Shown piece by piece: positions 9,534-18,218 of a DNA stretch of 64,000 nt (position 1 is its first letter; every line of letters starts with the position of its first letter). The stretch is taken from positions 4,278,001-4,342,000 of the forward strand of contig NC_064682.1 of the NCBI RefSeq assembly GCF_023278565.1. Direction: 5' to 3'. This stretch comes from Colletotrichum lupini. Lineage: Eukaryota; Ascomycota; Sordariomycetes; Glomerellales; Glomerellaceae. Position numbers and translations under genes: made by a program. Below the pieces are notes generated by a model. The model saw only the letters and a program-made list of their open reading frames with translations. It searched no databases and was not told the origin of the DNA.

Positions 9534-11174
9534 CTAGTTATATGTATAGTATAAAGTAGTAGGTTTTGGTATAGCCCTACCAAAACTAGGGGGCCCAAAA
9601 GGGGGGGGGGCCCATAACTGGGTGCTTTGACTTAAAGACCCAGACTGGCCCAGCTTCGTCGCATCTTCCTGATCCAGCTGCCAGTATCCACCGATTTCGC
9701 GAAACGTTTGCTCGACCCCAGGCAGTATCTCATTTAAGTCTCTTGCCTGGACATCAAACATGTCGGTGCACTGGGCCGCAACGAACTTCTCAGAATGCTG
9801 AGGCATGTAAGTAGCGCCGTCCCACTTGATGGCGACGTTGACGTTCACTTCGGGACTCTCTTCGCTCGGCGCTCTCTTGTAATGCCGAAGATATCCGCCC
9901 TTGACGTCCCGATTCCACCTCATGACTTCGAGAGGAGCAGTCTTGACGAGTCCTCCATGAAGAAAGGCGATACGGCCATCGTCGGGGTGGTGCTGCGCGA
10001 ACGAGTGTCCACAGTAGAAGCCATCATTCTCCGTTCCGACGCTCGTGACCCATTTTTTGGGCTTTCCAAACGTTGTCCGTAGAGCGTGCCACGCGAAACG
10101 GAACATGTCTTTGTCGCCCAGCAACATCTCATTGTAGTATTTCCCCTGCTCATTGTTGAGCCACGATGCAAGCTGGAGGTGGTACCAGAAACGCTGTTTG
10201 TCAACCAGAAGCTGCCCGCTCTCCTGCTCGTGCTCGGCCATTTTGCATGGCGTGTTGAAGATGGCCCAAGCGGGATTCTGAGGCCGCGTGCGAGCAATAT
10301 CGGGCCAGAATACGGAGTGGTATTCTGTGTACTGCATCGAGTCGTAGAGAATCGATGGGTCGATCATGGGGATGTTGTCGGAGTCGAGCAGCAGAGGCTC
10401 AGCCCAACGCGAATTGAGCAGTGCGGCAGTCTTCAGCTGGTAGTTGATCCCAAAGATCCCATCCTTCTTGATATGCACAATGTTGTGCTCTTTGGAGAGA
10501 TCATTGTAGTATATCGGCTCATAGAGAGCATTGAGATCCGCCATGACGCCCATGTCCATCTCGGTGTCCCAGTAGTGAATCTCAACGGCAATTGTCGACC
10601 GGAGCCTCTTCAGCTGACGCAAGATCACCTTGACGCGCATTACCGTGTCGGCGTTGCCCGCGACTATGACCAATCCTCTTCCGGAGAAGCGATCCTTGGC
10701 GCGTGCGTATGGGATCATGCCGCTCTTAACAAAGTCCTGCCATTCGCGTCTGCGCAGCTCGATCTCAAGCACCGGTCGGTCCTCAATAACCCATGGCAGA
10801 GAGTCGGAGAATTGAAAATCGACGTACATGTCCGCTGGCCAGGTACATGATGCGCGGGCCTCTTGCTGGGAGATGCCCTTGATGTTGGTGACGGCAGCGA
10901 AGTGAGGGATGAAGTCGTCAGCTGTCGGGAGTTTATGCGCGTCGAGAAGCACATGCGCCTGAACTGGTGGCGGCTGGAACTGCAGGTTATTGTCGATGAT
11001 GGGCACCTCGACGCGATCTGGAGGGATGTCGACATTGATGAGCGAGCCGCCGGGTGGTGAGTTGGGTGTCCATTGGGGTGTTTGAGGATTCGAGTCGCCC
11101 TTTTTGAACAGCAAGATCAGGACGACGGTGATGACCAGCGCAAATATGATGCGTGTTCTCTTGATGCCGGCCAT
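9534..11174 (-). CDS. Mnn2-type alpha-mannosyltransferase, C-terminus altered by transposon
   Basis: A single exon of 546 residues. A short cytoplasmic N-terminus and one membrane segment (about residues 8-23) mark a type II Golgi protein, and the lumenal catalytic domain carries the DxD metal site Asp264-Ser-Asp266 in LLLDSDNIP. The blocks around AGNADT, DGIFGINYQLK and the Cys-rich TENDGFYCGH region fit the fungal alpha-1,2/1,3-mannosyltransferase (Mnn2/Mnn1-like) family, which extends N- and O-glycans. Residues 515-546 and the stop codon come from the transposon at 8803-9632. If that element and one TA are removed, the frame reads on from Leu514 through three codons to TGA, so the original protein was probably 517 residues. 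The catalytic domain is untouched, so activity is likely kept. Confidence 0.9.
   Translation of the reverse strand: MAGIKRTRIIFALVITVVLILLFKKGDSNPQTPQWTPNSPPGGSLINVDIPPDRVEVPIIDNNLQFQPPPVQAHVLLDAHKLPTADDFIPHFAAVTNIKGISQQEARASCTWPADMYVDFQFSDSLPWVIEDRPVLEIELRRREWQDFVKSGMIPYARAKDRFSGRGLVIVAGNADTVMRVKVILRQLKRLRSTIAVEIHYWDTEMDMGVMADLNALYEPIYYNDLSKEHNIVHIKKDGIFGINYQLKTAALLNSRWAEPLLLDSDNIPMIDPSILYDSMQYTEYHSVFWPDIARTRPQNPAWAIFNTPCKMAEHEQESGQLLVDKQRFWYHLQLASWLNNEQGKYYNEMLLGDKDMFRFAWHALRTTFGKPKKWVTSVGTENDGFYCGHSFAQHHPDDGRIAFLHGGLVKTAPLEVMRWNRDVKGGYLRHYKRAPSEESPEVNVNVAIKWDGATYMPQHSEKFVAAQCTDMFDVQARDLNEILPGVEQTFREIGGYWQLDQEDATKLGQSGSLSQSTQLWAPPPFGPPSFGRAIPKPTTLYYTYN
9589..9632 (-). repeat. Right 44-bp terminal inverted repeat
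   Basis: Reverse complement of 8803-8846 with no mismatch, ending directly beside the TA target duplication. On the minus strand it is read as coding sequence by the mannosyltransferase frame. Confidence 0.9.
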
Positions 11175-11778
11175 GTTGACGATGGACCATGGACCTCAAA
11201 GTCGAAAGAATAGTGGACCGAATGAACAGCTTCCGCAAGGAATTCGCCCTTCATATCAACTGGAGACCCTGGACGCGACACCCAAATCAAGCAGTTCCCA
11301 TGGTTCACCTCATCTTGTTTATCTTTTGCCGGCCTCGGTCCCTGCCACCCCATTTCGTTGCTGATCTCCATGTGAACCGAGCAGGGGTATTCCCCCGCGC
11401 AATAAGGCCTTGCTGCGTAATTGCGTCGTGCGGGGTTCGTCACATCCTGGAAGACGCCGTCGCAAAGCTTGAATCCAACTATTTCACATCACATACTTCT
11501 CATTGGATAAGTAATTGATGAGCGACAGGCCATCTCCGGCACCGGAGCGGGAATGCAGGTCGAGCGGTCCGGAGCGTCTGGAGTCCAGCTCTTGATGTAT
11601 AGTATTCGTATCAAGACCTTGCGGTAGCAGGGCCCGTCGCATGAAGTAGTCGCTTTCAGTAAGGCTCCCGAGACCTACAGGCATCTCTAGCAAGGTAACA
11701 TGGCCGGCCTTTCAATGGAAATCTGCAGCTCATGTGACTCCTCGTCATACCTTCCATCTACGTGTCTCTCTAGAACAA
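11175..11778. other. Intergenic between mannosyltransferase promoter and acyl-CoA synthetase 3' end
   Basis: About 600 bp holding the 5' flank of the mannosyltransferase and the 3' flank of the acyl-CoA synthetase. No gene is seen. Confidence 0.4.
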
Positions 11779-14118
11779 TTACAGCTTAGCCTTTCCCATA
11801 CCGAGGTTGTTCCAGTCATCTTGAGTGAATGGGACATACGTGCTTCCTTTCCCGTGCTTCTCAATCCACAACAATTGATCGCCGCCTTGGATCTTACTCG
11901 GATCCACGCCCTCATTCTTCAGCGGCACTTTGTTCTGCTTATTGTTGTGCGTTGCTGTGCCCTCGTTCAGGAGCCGGATGAAAACCGGCACGGCATATCT
12001 TGGGAGCTTTGATCGGGCGAAACTGTTGACCATCAGTTTTGACGCATACAAGCTCTTGAGGTCAGGTCTACTCACCTCAGGAAGTCGGCATAGTTGAAAG
12101 ACCCCTTCTGGTCCGCAGCAATGTCTAGGGCTGCCGCACCAGCCTTACCATCATGTCCGGGAAGCTGGACACCGTAGACGACTGCCTCGTTGACACCTGG
12201 GTAGCTACCAAGGACTTCTGAGACTTCCGCAGTCGAGACGTTCTCGCCTTTCCAACGGTACGTATCACCTAGACTGGGTATGTGGGTGAGCAGATGCGGC
12301 CCGAGTGAGATATTTCCGACACTTACCGATCAAGGAAAAACCATCTGCCTTCACTATCGCGCCGCAAAGAGTCGCCGGTCCGGTAGAAGCAATCACCCTT
12401 CTTCAGAATATCGCGGACGAACTTCTTGTTGGTGGCGTCCTCGTTGTTGAAGTAGCCCGGAAACGCTCGTTCTCCAGGGTGCTCGACCAAGATCTCGCCA
12501 CCGACTTCATACGAAGCGCGCAGGGCCAGGCCAGTTTTTGGATCTCGCTGGATATTTCCCGTTTCCGCATCATCTCAACAGGTACCACCATGTTTCTGTA
12601 CTTGAGTCGGAGCAGAAGTCCGTGGTGACCAAGAGCATTCGCGAAGAAGTCTCCTCGAGAGAGGTTGCGAAGGCCCAAAGCGCCCTCGGTGCTGTTATAG
12701 AACTCGCACACCGTGTCGACGCCGAACCTCTCTTGGAAGCGTTTCCATACGTCGGGTCGGCAGCCGTTGCCGAAAACAGCGTGGATGTTGTGGTCTTTGT
12801 CGCGCGGCGAAGGAGGCGAGGCTAAGAGGTATCGGAGAGTCTCGCCAACGTAGACGAACCAAGTGGCGTGGGAGTCACGAACATCTTCCCAGAAGTTTGA
12901 GACACTGAATTTGGGTGCCATGCAGACTGTAGAACCAGACTGCAACGTGTAAGCTAGAATTCACTTGAAGAGGGCGGGAGGTTCTTACCAAGATCTGGGA
13001 TATCATAGTAATACCGCCAGTCCCGTGATAATACGGCTGTATCAATCCTTTTAGAAACTTCACTCATCACAATATAGGCGTATTCACTTACCATGCAAAT
13101 GTAGCATCTTTCCTTCCCGCTCTTTGTCGGATGCAAGCCAATGTCGTTCTAAGCAGGTCAGCAAGCCGGAGGAAGACAGAGTGCGCATCAAATGCTTACC
13201 GATAATGCGAGGCTTCCAGCGGCAGCGGCAGGCATGATTACAGCCTTGGGTAGCCCGGTAGTTCCACTGCGATTGTCAGATATCGAAGTCAGACCCCGAC
13301 ACCAATGAGCTTACCTCGTATAGAACATGGCCATTGCATCGGCAGGCGTCAGATTCTTCCGAAGCTCGTCTCGCGGACGGATGGGATCCATCTGATATAT
13401 CTTTTCCCTCTCTTCTCCGATGTTGACGACTCTGATGCCCTTGAGATCCAACTCGGTCTGAACGTCGTTGTACTTGGCCGCGATATCAGGGCTGCCGTCG
13501 ACGACTACGAGTTTGGCGGTGCTGATCTCGATGCAGCCGAGGAGAGCTTTGCCGACGAGATTGTAGTTAATCATGGCGGGCGCCGCACCAATTGCAAGCA
13601 GTCCAACCCAGGCGAATGCAAAGTCGGGCGAGTTTTGCATGAGAATCGCAACGAAGTCCCCCGGCCGAACACCTTGAGACAAGAACATCTGTGCATACTG
13701 GTTCGCCCTGTCATAGGTCGTCTTCCACGACACGCTCCCGCTTCGTGTCCAGATGGCTTCACCGTAGGGATCCTTTTGGACCGCTTCTTCGAAGAAATAA
13801 TAGGGAGAAACACGGCTGCTCTTGACTGTATCCTGGGTTAATCTCACGAGCGTCAAGTAGGCTGCGGCAGTTCTTACTCGAGTTTTCGACAAATTTGGTC
13901 ACTGTCCGTCGACCTCGGAGGGCCTTGAAATCCTTGGAGATGTGGTACTTGGCATCTACGTACATGCTGGAGACCATGCTGCCAGCCAGCGCGGCGGCCG
14001 TAACTGCTATCGGGTGAGTGCGCATTCATGGCATTTGTGGTAGCCAATGCCCGCCAATTGATCTGGATCTGAGGGCTTGGGCAAGGATCGCGAATAAGGT
14101 CTTCTTACCGAGTGCCAT
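11779..14118 (-). CDS. Fat1-type very-long-chain acyl-CoA synthetase, peroxisomal, with one-base frameshift
   Basis: Nine exons on the minus strand: 14118-14109, 14003-13878, 13825-13315, 13266-13200, 13148-13092, 13036-12989, 12939-12327, 12273-12076 and 12022-11779. The first exon is only 10 nt (Met-Ala-Leu). The protein has the AMP-binding motif TSGTTGLPKA, the YNSTEG motif, FYRTGD and the FATP motif GDTYRWKGENV. It ends in Ala-Lys-Leu, a PTS1 peroxisomal signal. It should activate very-long-chain fatty acids to CoA esters for beta-oxidation. The exons total 1874 nt, one short of a multiple of three. In exon 7 the frame shifts near 12570 between Val-Pro-Val-Glu and Ala-Glu-Thr-Gly, where the family usually has Ile-Asp. 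No intron can explain it. The result is a truncated product unless the missing base is a sequence error; about 624 residues are intended. Confidence 0.85.
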
Positions 14119-15182
14119 TCTTGCTATTTCTTTCGCCTTGGGTTTGGAAACTATCCGAATCGCCTGTCCTGTACTCGCTCAGGCTCCAGTGGCTGCAGCT
14201 GGACACAGCGAAACCAATACCCGATTACTGAGACGTGGCTAGGTATTTGCGACCAAAGGACGATGTGTTCGTTAAAAAAAGTTGTGTATTCTCAGTCTTC
14301 AATAGATTGGGGTTGTGATAATGATTCCTTGCTGTCTTCAAGCCCGAGATATGGTGTTGGATCCTTGGGGAGCGTCGGAGAACCCAAATACCAAGGTGGT
14401 GGCCAGCTTACCGAGGTCACGGAGTCGGGCTCCATAGGAAAACACAAAAGACGCCCTTGGAGAACCAGTTTTGGGGTTGTTGCGTTTGGGGTTTTTACCG
14501 ATCTGCCGTGCTTCACTGCTGCTGCTTGACCGAGCACCCGAGCTCCAAGCTCCCCCCAGTCTTGACTCTCTCCCTCGTCCCACCAGATCCCGAAACGAAC
14601 AGCCGGCAGATGCTCTCTCATGCGAGGCGAAGCGAAAATGGATTTAGGGGTGTCACGCAGTCCCACCGAGTGCGTTACCCCAGAACTCGGCGTCATTGAA
14701 CTAGCACCAGACATTCCCTAGCGGAAACCCAATGTTGGAGAAGAGGGACGCGGGGAAGTGGCTCCGCGGGGTTTGTTTCTAGCAGAGTTAATTTATCCGA
14801 GGCGCCCAGCCATGGGCAATCTTCTCAAGTGAGAGGGAGTACTCTGCAGAAGAGGTGAAGAGACCCGGCACCCTGCCTTGCGAGATGGCAAGGTAAGTAG
14901 AACAGAGTTTGGACATGCCTCGCGTTTACGGCGGTCTCATTGGGAGTTGCGTCTCGATTCGAGTCTGAGCTTCAGGGATAGAGCTTCTGGAACGTTGCGA
15001 GAACGAGGCAAGACGGAACAGCCGAACCCCGAAGAGTCCGTGAGGAATAACTTGAGTTCGAAGCCGCTAAGTAAACTGGTCCCCTCCTCTCGGTGACAGA
15101 GTACCAGAACTCGTTCGGGGCTCTTGTCACGATTTTCAACCCGATCCCGTAAACCGGCCCCATAATTGCACGGTACCCCTGA

Positions 15183-15215
<33 letters not shown>

Positions 15216-15686
15216 CTCGTCCAAGATGATGGCCCTGTCTTGACATTGCCCGGCAATACGGACCGGTGAGCATACGGTTTCCATAGCTATATTTTGGATA
15301 TCTATCACGATAGTTGTGATTTATACGTAGGAACCACATCCCACATGGAGTGCTGCGTGGGAATCGGTGGCGCCAAGTCAACGCAGGGCCTAAAGAACAA
15401 CGTAAAGTAGCAAGTTGATGGATCTAATTACCGCGAAAAAGATATGTGACACACGTCGTATTATAGATGTTCCCTTTCCCCAAATCCTACATCTTAGTGC
15501 CAAACCTCAGTGCGAGAGCTCTTGAGAACGTGGCCGCATCCACATAAGCAGACTAGAAATGCTGCGCCTTGAGTAAGCGAGAAGTCAGAAGCCAAGCAGG
15601 CAGCAAGCCTCACAGCACATAGGTAATCTAGTGTTTGAGAAGAAAAAAATGTGCAGCGTCATCTTTCTTCTTCAATGTATTTTTGA
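14119..15686. other. Intergenic, no gene seen
   Basis: About 1.6 kb with no convincing coding sequence. A short tandem repeat lies at 15184-15207. A 3'-splice-like stretch ending in TTTATAG at about 15698 could belong to an upstream exon of the receiver-like gene, but I could not identify one. Confidence 0.35.
15184..15207. repeat. Short tandem repeat (GGCGTC)x4
   Basis: Four perfect copies of the hexamer GGCGTC, in a stretch with no gene on either side that I could support. Confidence 0.8.
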
Positions 15687-16331
15687 ATGCTTTATAGTCA
15701 TCGACTACAGCACTTCCGAACCCGACCGCCATCGTTCCTTCGTTTACCACTGAAGAGAGTAGATGAATGCTTTGCCGACATAGTATTCTCGTGCGCAGAA
15801 TCCCTGTCGGAGAATGGAACACGTCCACTGGAAGAGCTGAGCACAGAGCAATCAGGTCTATCAAGCCCAGCTCAGGCACTTAGCGTTCCCATTACAGCAA
15901 CACACACGACGTCAATCAACATCCTTGTAGCCGAACACAATCAAGTTGTGAGAAAGTTCATCGCCAGGCAAATGGACGGATTAGGGCACAATTGCGTGTA
16001 CGACTTCGCATGTAATGGCCAGGAGGCATTCGAGGCATACAAGAAAGGCTACCAGACCTATCAATGCATCTTGATGCAGCCTTCGATGCCCGTCATTGAT
16101 GGTCTGCATGCCACAAGACTCATTCGCGCATTCGAAATCGAGAATGGCCTGAAGCCGTGTTATATTGTAGTTATGGCTGCTGGCATATCAATGGGGCTAG
16201 ATATGGATAGAACTCGCAGTCTTGGTTTCGACGCATTGATACAGAAACCATTCAGGACAGAGGGTTTAGAGAGGCTTCTGGTTGAACTAGGTCTCGTTCC
16301 GAAAGGACCAATGGATTCCTTCCAAGACTAA
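15687..16331 (+). CDS. Degenerate response-regulator receiver protein (pseudo-receiver)
   Basis: A 214-residue frame whose last 140 residues follow the CheY-like fold of hybrid histidine kinase receivers, with INILVAEHN (strand 1), NGQEAFEAY, CILMQPSMPVIDG and a final KPF. The usual Glu-Asp acidic pair is Glu83-His84. The phospho-acceptor Asp is Gln131, the Thr/Ser switch position is Ala164, and only Lys187 is kept. The domain therefore cannot take phosphate in the usual way. No kinase or ATPase domain is visible upstream. It may be a stand-alone signalling adaptor, or the tail of a lost or unrecognised hybrid kinase. The N-terminal 70 residues are low in features and the true start is uncertain. 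Confidence 0.6.
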   Translation: MLYSHRLQHFRTRPPSFLRLPLKRVDECFADIVFSCAESLSENGTRPLEELSTEQSGLSSPAQALSVPITATHTTSINILVAEHNQVVRKFIARQMDGLGHNCVYDFACNGQEAFEAYKKGYQTYQCILMQPSMPVIDGLHATRLIRAFEIENGLKPCYIVVMAAGISMGLDMDRTRSLGFDALIQKPFRTEGLERLLVELGLVPKGPMDSFQD

Positions 16332-16702
16332 AGTTGCTGCGAGAGAAGATCGGTTTTATCAGGAAATCTACTGCTACCTCGAACTCGGCGCGGCATACCC
16401 AAACACAAAACCAATTTTTAACATGAAGATCCTATGTGCATGTACGAAAAGGTCGCCAAATGCCAGACATTCAGACTCTCAAACTACCCCCTCGACGACC
16501 CCGCATCGAGTTGGTGCTCGTACCCCGCCAGATTTCTGAAATCCGATCATCGGCCCGTCGATCAGCTGCTTCTGTATGAGCACTCGGCACTCGCGACACT
16601 CTTAGCATTTCTCAAATCCAGCCGTCTTCGGGAAATCAAATATCGCTTTGAAACCTTTTACATTCCTGCGCCATTGCCCGGAAAGAAATACATCCCGTTG
16701 CA
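16332..16702. other. Intergenic, promoter of class II aldolase
   Basis: A 371-bp gap between two genes on the same strand. No RNA gene or repeat is seen. Confidence 0.4.
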
Positions 16703-17488
16703 ATGGCTGCTCTGCCTCACACCGACGACCTTCGGAAGCTTTTCAGCAAACTCATCGATGGCTCTCACATTCTCCACTTCCATCAAGTGGTTGATGCCTA
16801 CGGTCACCTGTCTTTCCGCTACCCTCTAGACCCTGACATCTTTGTAATGTCTCGAAACGTTGCCCCAGCTCAGGTGTCAGAGATCAGAGATCTTGTCGCC
16901 TATAGGGTTGGTGATGCCGAGCCCCTCGAAGCGGAGTCGCCTCCGGGCTTTGCGGAGCGGCGAATCCACTCGGAGGTTTACAAGCGGCACCCACAGGTTA
17001 ACGCGGTGGTCCACAGCCACTCCGAGGCTGTGGTCCCATACACGATATCGGGTGTTCCGCTGAGGGCCGTCAGCCACATGTGCGGATTTCTGGGCGCCAA
17101 TGGTGTACCGGTATTTGATACCGCAGACCACATGGAGAACAGCGACGTTGATGACCTACTTGTACGCAGTGAGAATATGGGTGCCCACTTGGCGAAGCAC
17201 TTCGACGATGGCAATAACGTGACGTTGATGCGCGGGCATGGTTTCACAGTCGTTGCCAGTAGCATCGAGCTCGCCGTGATGCGAGCAGTGTATACGCAGA
17301 AGAATGCAAGCATCCAAACTACTGCTTTAATGCTTCAAGGCGTTACTGGGGTCACGGGCGGCGTGAAGAGCCTGAGTAAAGATGAATGTATGGCTTCTGA
17401 CAAGACGACACAGTGGTCATTAATGCGACCATGGAACTTGTGGGTTCAGGAGATTGAATGCAACAAGGTGTACAAGAAGATGCTTTAA
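16703..17488 (+). CDS. Class II aldolase/adducin-domain protein
   Basis: A single exon of 261 residues that covers the whole class II aldolase/adducin domain. The zinc-binding histidines are His104 and His106 in VVHSHSE, and His179 in MRGHG. The acidic residue Glu91 in RIHSEVYK is at the usual catalytic position. Enzymes of this family cleave or epimerise small sugar phosphates, or act as decarboxylases or dehydratases. Fungal members of this length are mostly uncharacterised, so I give no substrate. There is no targeting signal, so it is probably cytosolic. The start is the first Met of the domain frame. Confidence 0.88.
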   Translation: MAALPHTDDLRKLFSKLIDGSHILHFHQVVDAYGHLSFRYPLDPDIFVMSRNVAPAQVSEIRDLVAYRVGDAEPLEAESPPGFAERRIHSEVYKRHPQVNAVVHSHSEAVVPYTISGVPLRAVSHMCGFLGANGVPVFDTADHMENSDVDDLLVRSENMGAHLAKHFDDGNNVTLMRGHGFTVVASSIELAVMRAVYTQKNASIQTTALMLQGVTGVTGGVKSLSKDECMASDKTTQWSLMRPWNLWVQEIECNKVYKKML

Positions 17489-18218
17489 TTCAAACATAAC
17501 CTTGGACAAAATGAAGTAATGAATCAAATTCAATCTATGTGGCTGGATTGAATAGTGGCCGTTATCCGCGCCGTACGATCGAGGACAGTGAACCATGTGT
17601 TGCTCTAAGCACTTGCTTTTAGAGCCTGGACAGCAGAGCAACATAAGGTAGTAACGGGGAGCAGCGGCTCTACCCAATTGATGGTGTATTTTACCTCTAG
17701 GGGTTATATTGAAGCTTCATCAACTGAAATGCACCCATCAAGGGAAAATAGTCTCCGGGAACAATGACATTCCTCGATAGCCAAGTACACAGTTCGCAGC
17801 GGAAATGGGTGCCGGCATTGACGCAGCTCGGGGCCGTTATCATCGCATGCGGGGTGATCGGCTGATAGACCTCCACAGCAGCGTCTCCGATCCACAGCCG
17901 GCCATGGGGTTCGTCTTTTCCTTTGCTTAAGACTACCACTTTGGGGATAGCGTGTTGATAGACCACCGTCATTACTCGCAGCTTCGCAGCTACCCGAGAG
18001 GATAACCCCGTTGCTGTTTGTTGGCATGTTATTAAGCGTAAAGGCATCTCTCCTTATCATCTGCCTTATTATCGTCGGTGCGACACTGCGATGTACAAGT
18101 GAAACAGCCTTCAAGGACCATAAGAGGACATGAGAGGTTCGCATTCTGTCAAGAACGTCCGGGTGGTTACCTCCAATTCACACCATTGAAGCTCCGCTGT
18201 CACATACCACTCGAAGAC
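17489..18218. other. Intergenic, promoter region of permease
   Basis: 730 bp without a supported gene. The open frames on the minus strand look random. Confidence 0.4.

Larger units (their letters stand above)
8803..9632. mobile_element. Fot1-like (Tc1/mariner-pogo) non-autonomous or decayed DNA transposon
   Basis: The element is 830 bp with perfect 44-bp terminal inverted repeats starting AGTCAAAGCACCCAG. It is flanked by a TA dinucleotide on both sides (8801-8802 and 9633-9634), the target duplication of the Tc1/mariner superfamily. A TIR of about 44 bp, a TA target and an AGTCAA start are what I recall for Fusarium Fot1. The interior is extremely AT-rich with no transposase frame, so it is either a MITE-like derivative or a RIP-destroyed copy. 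It is inserted in the last codons of the mannosyltransferase gene. Confidence 0.88.

Noticed and set aside
8847..9588. AT-rich block as inserted mitochondrial DNA
   Set aside because: It is enclosed by perfect inverted repeats and a TA duplication, which identifies a transposon.
10086..10850. 254-codon frame on the plus strand
   Set aside because: Mirror of the mannosyltransferase coding strand, produced by codon bias.
12560..12585. An intron to explain the frame change in the Fat1-like gene
   Set aside because: Possible GT-AG pairs here are under 30 bp, too short to splice, and would remove conserved residues.
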